Shown here: piece by piece, positions 43,583 through 51,260 of the stretch
Numbering within the stretch: position 1 is the first letter of the stretch
Layout: each line of letters begins with the position of its first letter
NCBI RefSeq assembly: GCF_041734645.1
Contig: NZ_CP162010.1
Coordinates: forward strand, 310,001 to 374,000
From: Rodentibacter sp901420285
GTDB taxonomy: Bacteria; Pseudomonadota; Gammaproteobacteria; Enterobacterales; Pasteurellaceae
Length of the DNA: 64,000 bases
Reading direction: 5' to 3'
The notes under the pieces: generated by a model
What the model was told of the DNA's origin: nothing
Seen by the model: only the letters and a program-made list of their open reading frames with translations
Database searches by the model: none
Position numbers and translations under genes: made by a program

Positions 43583-43658
43583 GGGTCGTTAGCTCAGTCG
43601 GTAGAGCAGCGGACTTTTAATCCGTTGGTCGAAGGTTCGAATCCTTCACGACCCACCA
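43583..43658 (+). tRNA. tRNA-Lys (anticodon TTT), second copy
   Basis: Identical in its 76 bases to the tRNA at 43484, 23 bases downstream, and probably on the same precursor. Confidence 0.97.
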
Positions 43659-43689
43659 CTTTGTTTTCAGAACTCGTATTTCCTCAGTT

Positions 43690-43765
43690 GGGTTGTTAGC
43701 TCAGTTGGTAGAGCAGCGGACTCTTAATCCGTTAGTCGAGAGTTCGAGTCTCTCACAACCCACCA
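43690..43765 (+). tRNA. tRNA-Lys (anticodon CTT)
   Basis: A 76-base cloverleaf with acceptor GGGTTGT/ACAACCC and anticodon loop CTCTTAA, so anticodon CTT reading AAG. Differences from the two TTT copies in the acceptor and T stem (GAGAG/CTCTC) are compensated on the other strand, so it looks functional and not a decayed copy. Confidence 0.95.
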
Positions 43766-43808
43766 TATTTTCTGAAATTATGCAGCTGTGTATAAAGCTG
43801 AAATGACC

Positions 43809-43860
43809 TCACAAAATAGCACCGCATTGAAGTGACTTCCGATGCAGTGCTATTTTGTGA
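43809..43860. terminator. Long hairpin ending the tRNA cluster, built on the dispersed repeat
   Basis: TCACAAAATAGCACCGCAT... pairs with ...ATGCAGTGCTATTTTGTGA with few mismatches, arms of about 24 bases. The left arm is a perfect repeat core (43819-43828); the right is a degenerate one (GATGCAGTGC, 43841-43850), again offset by 22 bases. Confidence 0.75.
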
Positions 43861-44020
43861 AGTAAACTTAATTCCTCAAATAGTTTTGTGCATTTGCTGC
43901 ATAATACCAATATCTTCTATTGATAAGTTGTCTTTATTTTTTAAATAAGAAGATTCTAGACTCAAAGTCGAAGTTATCGTGCTATAATAACCTTAAATTA
44001 TAGTCAAATACTAGAGTGTT

Positions 44021-44761
44021 ATGTTTGATCATATTCGAATAGTGCTTATTGAAACTTCTCATAGTGGAAATATAGGTTCTGCGGCTCGAGCAATGAAAAC
44101 AATGGGGCTTTCTCAGTTGTATCTTGTTTCTCCAAAATCGGTTGATAAACAATCGCTTGCCTTGGCAGCCGGTGCGGATGATATTGTCACGAATGCACAT
44201 ATTGTCTCAAGTTTTGATGAAGCTATTGCAGATTGTTCATTAGTGATAGGTGCTAGCGCACGTTTGCGCCATTTACAAAGTACTCTGCTTGGGCCAAGAG
44301 AATGTGCTGAAAAAATATCATTATATCAAGGGAATATTGCGATTGTATTTGGACGTGAGCGTGTAGGTCTGCGTAATGAGGAACTGCTGAAATGTCATTA
44401 TCATTTAACGATTCCTGCAAATCCTGATTATTCCTCGCTCAACTTGGCAATGGCTGTTCAATTGGTGAGCTACGAACTTAGAATGGCATTTTTAGCAAAT
44501 AAGGAAAATGGTTTTTCATTTTCCTTAGCTAATAAATCTGATGAGTCAAAAAAGCATGCTAATGCGCAGGAAATGGAATATTTCTTTAAGCATACAGAGC
44601 GTGTTTATAAATCATTAGGATTTATTAAAAATCAAGGTGTTATGCAAAAATTACGACGTTTGTATAACCGTGCAAGTGTAGAAGAAAATGAATTAAATAT
44701 TTTACATGGCATGTTAAGTGCGGTTGAAAAACGCTTAGAGTTACTTAATATAGATAGTTGA
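44021..44761 (+). CDS. trmJ: tRNA (Cm32/Um32) 2'-O-methyltransferase TrmJ
   Basis: SpoU-family methyltransferase acting on tRNA position 32, 246 residues. Motifs include ETSHSGNIGSAARAMKTMGL, IAIVFGRERVGL and IPANPDYSSLNLAMAVQLV. A long C-terminal extension (about 165-246) is typical of TrmJ. It is directly upstream of iscR, as in E. coli; its stop codon lies within the IscR site. A TATAAT at 43983-43988 may be its -10. Confidence 0.93.
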   Translation: MFDHIRIVLIETSHSGNIGSAARAMKTMGLSQLYLVSPKSVDKQSLALAAGADDIVTNAHIVSSFDEAIADCSLVIGASARLRHLQSTLLGPRECAEKISLYQGNIAIVFGRERVGLRNEELLKCHYHLTIPANPDYSSLNLAMAVQLVSYELRMAFLANKENGFSFSLANKSDESKKHANAQEMEYFFKHTERVYKSLGFIKNQGVMQKLRRLYNRASVEENELNILHGMLSAVEKRLELLNIDS

Positions 44762-44778
44762 CTATTTTAGTTGGACAT
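44754..44778. promoter_or_regulatory. IscR type 1 site at the isc promoter
   Basis: The 25-base site begins ATAGTTGACT and ends AGTTGGACAT, matching the type 1 consensus ATASYYGACTRWWWYAGTCR... at nearly all positions, with mismatches only in the right arm. It contains the -35 TTGACT (44758-44763), with a TAAACA at 44780-44785 as -10, so holo-IscR would block polymerase. Confidence 0.78.
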
Positions 44779-44812
44779 GTAAACATTGAGACAACTTTTA
44801 AAAGGGGACTTT

Positions 44813-45268
44813 ATGAAACTAACTTCAAAAGGGCGTTATGCAGTGACAGCGGTTTTAGATATCGCATTAAACGCAGCGAATGGGCCCGTGAACCTTGCTG
44901 ATATTTCAGAACGTCAGAATATTTCACTATCTTATTTAGAACAGCTTTTTGCGAAGTTGCGTCGTGACGGTTTAGTTCAAAGCGTACGTGGCCCAGGGGG
45001 CGGCTATAGGTTAGGTTTACCAAGCGACAAAATTTCAGTGGGGATGATCGTCTCTGCCGTAAATGAAAATATTCATGTAACCAAGTGTCTTGGTGCCGGA
45101 AATTGTCAAAATGGTACAGAGTGTTTAACTCATGCTCTTTGGGATGAACTGAGCAACCGCATTGAGAGTTTTTTAAACGAGATTACCTTAGCCGAATTGG
45201 TGAATAAAAGAGCGTCAAAGCACCAACCACATAACAATTTTGAAAATTTATTAATTATTAATCAGTAA
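44813..45268 (+). CDS. iscR: Fe-S cluster regulator IscR
   Basis: Rrf2-family repressor of isc genes when loaded with a [2Fe-2S] cluster, 151 residues. The winged helix lies at about 1-60. The cluster ligands Cys92, Cys98, Cys104 and His107 occur at exactly the E. coli numbering (KCLGAGNCQNGTECLTH). ATG 44813 has a GGGGAC ribosome site and gives the standard start MKLTSKGRYAV; nine upstream in-frame codons are ignored. It is autoregulated through 44754-44778 by analogy. Confidence 0.95.
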   Translation: MKLTSKGRYAVTAVLDIALNAANGPVNLADISERQNISLSYLEQLFAKLRRDGLVQSVRGPGGGYRLGLPSDKISVGMIVSAVNENIHVTKCLGAGNCQNGTECLTHALWDELSNRIESFLNEITLAELVNKRASKHQPHNNFENLLIINQ

Positions 45269-45323
45269 GAAAAGTTACCTTATATAAGTGCGCTCAAGTT
45301 TTGGAAAGATTTTAGGAGTGAAA

Positions 45324-46538
45324 ATGAAATTACCCATTTATTTAGATTATGCGGCGACTTGCCCGGTTGATGAACGCGTGGCGAAAAAAATGATGGAATA
45401 TTTAACTATCGATGGTGTTTTCGGTAATCCGGCTTCTCGTTCCCACAAATTCGGCTGGCAAGCTGAAGAAGCGGTTGATGTTGCACGTAATCAAATCGCC
45501 GATTTAATCGGCGCTGATTCCCGTGAAATTGTGTTTACCTCCGGTGCGACAGAATCCGACAACTTGGCGATAAAAGGTGCAGCGCACTTTTATCAAACTA
45601 AAGGTAAGCACATTATCACTTGTAAAACCGAACACAAAGCCGTGCTTGATACTTGTCGCCAATTAGAACGTGAAGGTTTTGAAGTCACTTATTTAGAACC
45701 GGAATCCGATGGCTTAATTGATTTAGAAAAATTCAAAGCGGCATTGCGTCCGGATACCATTTTAGCCTCTATCATGCACGTGAATAACGAAATCGGCGTG
45801 ATTCAGGATATTCAAGCCATCGGTGAATTATGCCGAGCCAACAAAACGATCTTCCATGTAGATGCCACCCAAAGTGTAGGCAAAGTGGATATCAATCTCG
45901 CCCAGTTACCAGTGGATTTAATGTCTATGTCCAGCCATAAATTATATGGTCCAAAAGGCATTGGCGCATTATACGTTCGCCGCAAGCCGCGTATTCGTTT
46001 AGAGGCCATTATTCATGGCGGTGGTCATGAACGCGGTATGCGTTCCGGTACATTGCCGGTACATCAAATTGTCGGGATGGGTGAAGCCTATCGTATTGCC
46101 AAAGAAGAAATGGCGACAGAGATCCCACGCATTAAAATCCTGCGCGACCGTCTGTACAATGGTTTAAAAGACATTGAAGAAACCTATGTGAATGGCTCCA
46201 TGGAACATCGCGTCGCCAATAACCTCAACATCAGTTTTAACTATGTAGAAGGTGAATCTTTAATGATGGCATTGCGCGACATCGCGGTTTCATCTGGATC
46301 TGCCTGTACTTCCGCCAGCCTTGAGCCATCTTACGTATTGCGAGCCTTAGGTCGTAATGATGAATTAGCACACAGCTCAATTCGCTTCACCTTAGGTCGT
46401 TTTACAACAGAAGAAGAAATCGACTACACCATTAACTTGATGAAAGGCGCAGTAGAAAAATTACGCGCATTATCTCCGCTTTGGGATATGTTTAAAGAAG
46501 GCATAGACTTAAATACTATTAAGTGGTCAGCCCACTAA
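45324..46538 (+). CDS. iscS: Cysteine desulfurase IscS
   Basis: PLP enzyme that takes sulfur from cysteine for Fe-S clusters and thiolated tRNA, 404 residues, the same as E. coli. The PLP Lys lies in SMSSHKLYGPKG and the catalytic persulfide Cys in SSGSACTSASLEP. ATG 45324 gives MKLPIYLDYAAT. Second gene of the isc operon. Confidence 0.96.
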   Translation: MKLPIYLDYAATCPVDERVAKKMMEYLTIDGVFGNPASRSHKFGWQAEEAVDVARNQIADLIGADSREIVFTSGATESDNLAIKGAAHFYQTKGKHIITCKTEHKAVLDTCRQLEREGFEVTYLEPESDGLIDLEKFKAALRPDTILASIMHVNNEIGVIQDIQAIGELCRANKTIFHVDATQSVGKVDINLAQLPVDLMSMSSHKLYGPKGIGALYVRRKPRIRLEAIIHGGGHERGMRSGTLPVHQIVGMGEAYRIAKEEMATEIPRIKILRDRLYNGLKDIEETYVNGSMEHRVANNLNISFNYVEGESLMMALRDIAVSSGSACTSASLEPSYVLRALGRNDELAHSSIRFTLGRFTTEEEIDYTINLMKGAVEKLRALSPLWDMFKEGIDLNTIKWSAH

Positions 46539-46595
46539 TTTGGCGGGCGATGAAAGTTGCCCGATTAGCACATTATTTTAGGAAAGGAACAAAAT

Positions 46596-46982
46596 ATGGC
46601 ATACAGCGACAAAGTTATCGATCATTATGAAAACCCGCGTAATGTGGGCGCTCTGGATAAAAAAGACAGTTCTGTCGGTACCGGCATGGTGGGTGCACCA
46701 GCATGCGGCGACGTGATGCAATTACAAATTCGCGTAAATGACAATGGCATTATTGAAGATGCCAAATTCAAGACCTACGGTTGCGGTTCCGCCATTGCGT
46801 CTAGTTCCTTAATTACCGAATGGGTCAAAGGCAAGTCTTTGGAAGAAGCGGGATCCATCAAAAATAGCCAAATTGCGGAAGAACTTGAATTACCGCCAGT
46901 AAAAGTACACTGCTCCATTTTGGCGGAGGATGCTATTAAAGCCGCGATTGCTGATTACAAAACCAAACAAGCCAAATCATAA
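46596..46982 (+). CDS. iscU: Fe-S cluster scaffold IscU
   Basis: Scaffold on which [2Fe-2S] clusters are built, 128 residues. The three ligands are seen in GAPACGDVM, YGCGSAIASSS and VHCSILAEDA, and the HscA-recognised LPPVK motif is present. A terminator-like hairpin lies between it and iscA. Confidence 0.96.
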   Translation: MAYSDKVIDHYENPRNVGALDKKDSSVGTGMVGAPACGDVMQLQIRVNDNGIIEDAKFKTYGCGSAIASSSLITEWVKGKSLEEAGSIKNSQIAEELELPPVKVHCSILAEDAIKAAIADYKTKQAKS

Positions 46983-46986
46983 AAAT

Positions 46987-47016
46987 AAAAAGTGCGGTAA
47001 ATTAACCGCACTTTTC
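46987..47016. terminator. Intra-operon hairpin of two Haemophilus-type uptake sequences
   Basis: AAAAGTGCGGT and ACCGCACTTTT face each other around AAATTA, ending 17 bases before iscA. Each arm holds a perfect AAGTGCGGT (46990-46998 and 47005-47013). It could lower expression of iscA and the downstream genes relative to iscSU. Confidence 0.75.
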
Positions 47017-47033
47017 GTCGTTCCGGAGGAAAT

Positions 47034-47357
47034 ATGAGTATTACATTGACGGAAAAGGCTGCGCAACGTGTGAAAGCTTTTTTGGATAATCGCGGCAAAG
47101 GTATAGGTTTACGTTTGGGAGTGAAAACCTCGGGCTGTTCAGGTTTAGCGTATGTACTTGAATTTGTTGATGTACTAAATGAAGAAGATCAAGTTTTCGA
47201 ACAACATGGCGTAAAAGTTATCGTTGACCCCAAAAGCTTAGTTTACTTAAATGGAATTGAATTGGATTATGTAAAAGAAGGTTTAAATGAAGGCTTTAAA
47301 TATAACAACCCAAACATAAAAGAATCTTGCGGTTGTGGCGAAAGCTTCCATGTTTAA
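47034..47357 (+). CDS. iscA: Iron-sulfur carrier IscA
   Basis: A-type Fe-S carrier, 107 residues. The three ligands lie in TSGCSGLAYV and ESCGCGESFHV. An excellent ribosome site (GGAGGAAAT) precedes ATG. It is positioned between iscU and hscB, as usual. Confidence 0.96.
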   Translation: MSITLTEKAAQRVKAFLDNRGKGIGLRLGVKTSGCSGLAYVLEFVDVLNEEDQVFEQHGVKVIVDPKSLVYLNGIELDYVKEGLNEGFKYNNPNIKESCGCGESFHV

Positions 47358-47366
47358 GGAGTCATC

Positions 47367-47888
47367 ATGCAAAACCCTTTTAAAGTGTTTGATTTACCTG
47401 TTAATTTCCAACTTGATACGCAAGCCTTAAATGAACGCTATTTAGCGCTACAGAAATCGTTGCATCCGGATAATTTTGCGTCAGCCGATGTTGGGCAACA
47501 GCGTCTTGCGATGCATAAATCGACAGAAGTGAATGATGCTTTAAAAACGTTAAAAGACCCAATTTTGCGTGCTGAGGCGATTATTGCGCTCAACACTGGC
47601 GAGCAACAAAATGTTGAACAAAAAAGCACTCAAGATGTAGCGTTTTTAATGCAACAGTTACAATGGCGCGAGCAGTTGGAAGAATTGGAAAATGAAAAAG
47701 ACAAACAAGCGCTAAGCGTGTTTGCTAAAGAAATCAAACAAGAAACTCAGACGTTATTGGTTGCACTTGCCGACCGCATTGAAGGTGCTCAGTGGGCGCA
47801 AGCGATACAGTTTTGCGATAAATTGCGCTTTATCCGCAAGTTAAGCGAAGAAATTGAACGGGTTGAAGAACGGCTTTTTGAATCATAA
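47367..47888 (+). CDS. hscB: Co-chaperone HscB
   Basis: J-domain partner that brings IscU to HscA, 173 residues. The HPD motif is in LHPDNFAS within the N-terminal J domain (about 1-75); the C-terminal three-helix part binds IscU. It starts nine bases after iscA. Confidence 0.95.
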   Translation: MQNPFKVFDLPVNFQLDTQALNERYLALQKSLHPDNFASADVGQQRLAMHKSTEVNDALKTLKDPILRAEAIIALNTGEQQNVEQKSTQDVAFLMQQLQWREQLEELENEKDKQALSVFAKEIKQETQTLLVALADRIEGAQWAQAIQFCDKLRFIRKLSEEIERVEERLFES

Positions 47889-47932
47889 ATCACCTAATGA
47901 AATCCACACTTTCATAACATATCTAGCGAATT

Positions 47933-48619
47933 ATGCAAACTCTCGAACAATTATCTAATCCGAAACATTCCGCTTGGAACACTATTTCTCAATGGATTGA
48001 GCAGGCGCGCAATCACTGCGAAGTGATTAAAAAAGATCAATCCAGTGCCGAACGTGAACTTTTCACCATGCAAATGCCGACTTCCTCACCGATCGGGGCA
48101 GTGATTTATGAAACTGGCGGTATTTTGATTCATCACGGTTGGTTACGGATTTTAGGTTCAGGCAGTTTTAAACTAGCACGTGGTTTGATGGATTGGAATT
48201 TCAGCAAATCTTTCAGCCAATCCGGCGAAAAACCGAAATATTTATTGGTGGCGGATGATGTGATTGGTGGATATTTTGCGTTAAATGGCGGCTCGTTAGG
48301 AAAAAATCTTGGAAAAATCTACTATTTTTCTCCGAAAGATTTAAGTTGGCATGATTTGAATTTTACTTACACCGAATTTTTAGCTTGGGGGCTGAACGGC
48401 GATATTGATGCATTCTACCAAGATTTATTCTGGCAAAATTGGCAAGAAGACGTAAAACAGCTCGACGGTAACCAACTTTTTGTTTTTACGCCGGATTTGA
48501 GTGAAGATAAAAGCACTCCGATTGACGCGCGGCAGAAACGTGAAGTAAATATCGAAACGCACTACAACGCGAGTTTTGCGCAAAAAGAAAAGTTTGAAAT
48601 GGCGTATTCTGTCGTATAA
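47933..48619 (+). CDS. DUF2625-like protein inserted in the isc operon
   Basis: A cytoplasmic protein of 228 residues, without signal or membrane spans, that resembles the DUF2625 family; characteristic stretches are GAVIYETGGILIHHGWLRIL, DWNFSKSF and LVADDVIGGYFALNGG. Function unknown. It lies between hscB and hscA with gaps of 44 and 25 bases in the same direction, so it is probably cotranscribed with Fe-S assembly genes. It has no cysteine motif that would suggest cluster binding. A role in Fe-S biogenesis is guilt by association only. Confidence 0.78.
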   Translation: MQTLEQLSNPKHSAWNTISQWIEQARNHCEVIKKDQSSAERELFTMQMPTSSPIGAVIYETGGILIHHGWLRILGSGSFKLARGLMDWNFSKSFSQSGEKPKYLLVADDVIGGYFALNGGSLGKNLGKIYYFSPKDLSWHDLNFTYTEFLAWGLNGDIDAFYQDLFWQNWQEDVKQLDGNQLFVFTPDLSEDKSTPIDARQKREVNIETHYNASFAQKEKFEMAYSVV

Positions 48620-48644
48620 CTAATTGAAATAGAAAAGAAATATT

Positions 48645-50504
48645 ATGGCATTATTACAAATTGCAGAACCTGGACAGACTGCCGCACCGCATCAACATCG
48701 TTTGGCGGCGGGGATTGACTTAGGTACGACAAACTCATTGGTTGCCACAGTACGTAGTGGACAAGCAATGATTTTAAATGATGAACAAGAACGAAGTTTA
48801 GTGCCGTCCGTGGTGCATTATGGCGCAGCGGAAAAACAGGTTGGTGCGGAAGCTTTTGCACTGGCGTCGCAAGATCCGAAAAATACCGTGATCTCCGTGA
48901 AACGCTTAATCGGTCGTAGTCTTGAGGATGTGCAAGCACGCTATCCAGCAATGCCTTATGAATTTGTGGCGAGTGAAAATGGTTTGCCGCTTATCGTAAC
49001 TGAGCAAGGGGTAAAAAGCCCGGTAGAAGTGTCTGCTGATATTTTAGCCCGTTTAAACCACATTGCAGAACAACGCCTTGGTGGCGAGCTTTCCGGTGTC
49101 GTAATTACCGTGCCGGCGTATTTTGACGATGCGCAACGTCAAAGTACCAAAGATGCTGCCCGTTTAGCCGGCCTAAATGTGTTGCGTTTGCTCAATGAAC
49201 CGACTGCCGCTGCGGTGGCTTATGGCTTGGATAGTGCACAAGAAGGTATTATCGCCGTATATGATTTGGGCGGCGGTACGTTCGATATTTCTATTTTGCG
49301 TTTATCCAAAGGAGTGTTTGAAGTGTTGGCGACTGGCGGCGACACCGCATTGGGCGGTGATGATTTTGATCATCTTATTGCCGATTGGGTCGTTGAGCAA
49401 ACTCAAATTAAACCGCAAAACGCTAATCAACAACGCGAACTTTTAATACTGGCAAATCAAACAAAAGTCGCTCTGACTAATGTCGAAAATACAACTATTT
49501 ATTGGCAAGGTTCTTCCGTGGAAATCTCTCGCCGACAATTTAACGAATTGATTCACAACTTAGTGAAACGCTCATTACTCACTTGTCGCCGCGCATTAAA
49601 AGACGCGGATGTAGAAGCCGATGAAGTGCAACAAGTTGTGATGGTAGGCGGTTCAACCCGCGTGCCTTATGTGCGTGAACAAGTGGGGGAATTTTTCGGT
49701 AAAACTCCGCTAACGTCTATCGATCCAGATAAAGTCGTTGCCCTTGGCGCCGCACTCCAAGCAGATATTTTAGTGGGCAATAAAACTGACAGCGATATGC
49801 TATTGCTGGATGTCGTACCGCTTTCTCTTGGTATCGAAACCATGGGTGGCTTGGTGGAAAAAATTATTCCGCGCAACACCACAATTCCGGTGGCGCGTGC
49901 GCAAGAATTTACTACGTTTAAAGACGGACAAACCGCGATGACCATTCACGTAGTGCAAGGCGAGCGCGAATTAGTGGCTGATTGCCGTTCTCTAGGTCGC
50001 TTCACCTTACGCGGCATTCCGCCAATGGTTGCCGGTGCGGCGCATATTCGTGTGACTTATCAAGTCGATGCAGACGGTTTATTAAGCGTCAGCGCAATGG
50101 AAAAATCCACTAAAGTGCAGGCGTCCATTCAAATTAAACCGTCCTATGGTTTAACCGATGAAGAAGTGACTGCGATGATTAAATCCTCTTTCGACAATGC
50201 GCAACAAGATATGCAAGCGCGCGAATTGGCAGAACAACGCGTGGAAGCGGAACGTGTGATTGAAAGCGTGATCGTGGCATTGCAAACGGACGGTTCAGAA
50301 TTACTGAGCACCGATGAATTTCATCAAATTGAAGCAGTGCTGAAACAGTTGATGGACGCGAAACAAGGTTTGGATTGTAGCGCTATTGCGCAAGGTATTA
50401 AGGCTCTGGATACGGCGACGCAAGCGTTTGCCGCGCGCCGTATGAATGCATCGATTAATAAAGCGTTAACCGGCAAAAATGTGTCGGAGATTGAGAAAAA
50501 TTAA
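48645..50504 (+). CDS. hscA: Fe-S assembly chaperone HscA
   Basis: Specialised Hsp70 that remodels IscU using ATP, 619 residues. The ATPase domain has GIDLGTTNSLVATV, VYDLGGGTFDISILRL and VGGSTRVPYVREQV; the substrate domain starts near residue 390 (LDVVPLSLGIETMGG). It is shorter than DnaK, as expected for HscA. Two dispersed repeats lie in the gap after it. Confidence 0.95.
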   Translation: MALLQIAEPGQTAAPHQHRLAAGIDLGTTNSLVATVRSGQAMILNDEQERSLVPSVVHYGAAEKQVGAEAFALASQDPKNTVISVKRLIGRSLEDVQARYPAMPYEFVASENGLPLIVTEQGVKSPVEVSADILARLNHIAEQRLGGELSGVVITVPAYFDDAQRQSTKDAARLAGLNVLRLLNEPTAAAVAYGLDSAQEGIIAVYDLGGGTFDISILRLSKGVFEVLATGGDTALGGDDFDHLIADWVVEQTQIKPQNANQQRELLILANQTKVALTNVENTTIYWQGSSVEISRRQFNELIHNLVKRSLLTCRRALKDADVEADEVQQVVMVGGSTRVPYVREQVGEFFGKTPLTSIDPDKVVALGAALQADILVGNKTDSDMLLLDVVPLSLGIETMGGLVEKIIPRNTTIPVARAQEFTTFKDGQTAMTIHVVQGERELVADCRSLGRFTLRGIPPMVAGAAHIRVTYQVDADGLLSVSAMEKSTKVQASIQIKPSYGLTDEEVTAMIKSSFDNAQQDMQARELAEQRVEAERVIESVIVALQTDGSELLSTDEFHQIEAVLKQLMDAKQGLDCSAIAQGIKALDTATQAFAARRMNASINKALTGKNVSEIEKN

Positions 50505-50697
50505 TCGAAACACTATCGTGAAGTTGTAAATTAGCACCGCATTGAAGTTGCAACATAATTGCTGTCAACTAACGGCTAGTAGCGATGAAATCCTAAATCA
50601 GCACCGCATTGAAACCGCTCTTCACCTTTAAAATGTGTTTATCCGGTGAAGGAAAGTGCGTATTAAACCCATTTTTTTATAATTTAAGGAAAGTAAT
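50505..50697. repeat. hscA-fdx gap with two dispersed repeats in the same orientation
   Basis: AGCACCGCATTG copies start at 50533 and 50600, 67 bases apart, each in the AT-rich context (AAATTAGCACC and AAATCAGCACC). No gene and no clear terminator found in this 193-base gap. Confidence 0.75.
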
Positions 50698-51042
50698 ATG
50701 CCAAAAGTGATTTTTTTACCTAACGAAGAAATTTGCCCGGAAGGTATGGTGGTAGACGCCGCCGCCGGCGATAATTTATTGGAAGTCGCGCACAATGCCG
50801 GCGTAGAAATTCCTCATGCGTGTGACGGCTCTTGTGCCTGCACCACTTGCCACGTGATTATCCGCGAAGGATTTGATTCTTTAAACGAAACCAGCGATCA
50901 GGAAGAAGATATGTTGGATAAAGCTTGGGGCTTGGAAATGGACAGCCGTCTTTCTTGCCAATGCATTATCGGCGATGAAGATTTAGTGGTGGAAATTCCG
51001 AAATACAATATTAATCATGCCAACGAGGCGGCGCATTCATGA
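50698..51042 (+). CDS. fdx: ISC-type [2Fe-2S] ferredoxin
   Basis: Electron carrier for Fe-S cluster assembly, 114 residues. Ligands are in HACDGSCACTTCHVII and LSCQCII; an extra Cys beside the first group, as in other ISC ferredoxins, is present. The start has AAGGAAAG upstream. It overlaps iscX by four bases. Confidence 0.96.
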   Translation: MPKVIFLPNEEICPEGMVVDAAAGDNLLEVAHNAGVEIPHACDGSCACTTCHVIIREGFDSLNETSDQEEDMLDKAWGLEMDSRLSCQCIIGDEDLVVEIPKYNINHANEAAHS

Positions 51043-51233
51043 AGTGGACTGACACGCAATTTATCGCCGAAGAGCTTTATGATCGCAATCCGAATTTAGA
51101 TCCGAAAACCGTCCGTTTCACCGATTTGCATCAATGGATTTGTGAACTAGACGGTTTTGACGATGATCCGCAAAAATCTAATGAAAGTATCCTTGAAGCC
51201 ATTTTGCTTAAGTGGTTAGAAGAATATGAGTAA
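51039..51233 (+). CDS. iscX: Fe-S cluster assembly protein IscX
   Basis: Small acidic protein (64 residues) that binds IscS and iron and modulates cluster assembly. MKWTDTQFIAEELYDRNPNL and the DPKTVRFTDLHQWI stretch are diagnostic. It is coupled to fdx by an ATGA overlap; last gene of the operon. Confidence 0.95.
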   Translation: MKWTDTQFIAEELYDRNPNLDPKTVRFTDLHQWICELDGFDDDPQKSNESILEAILLKWLEEYE

Positions 51234-51238
51234 AAACG

Positions 51239-51260
51239 CCCGCTTTAGCGGGTTTTTTTA
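51239..51260. terminator. Terminator between iscX and recF
   Basis: CCCGC-TTTA-GCGGG followed by seven T; it overlaps the recF stop codon from the other side. Confidence 0.88.

Noticed and set aside
25574..43900. Shared 15-mer GTTTTGTGCATTTGC at about 25569 and 43884
   Set aside because: A few chance 15-base matches are expected in 64 kb; the flanks do not align.
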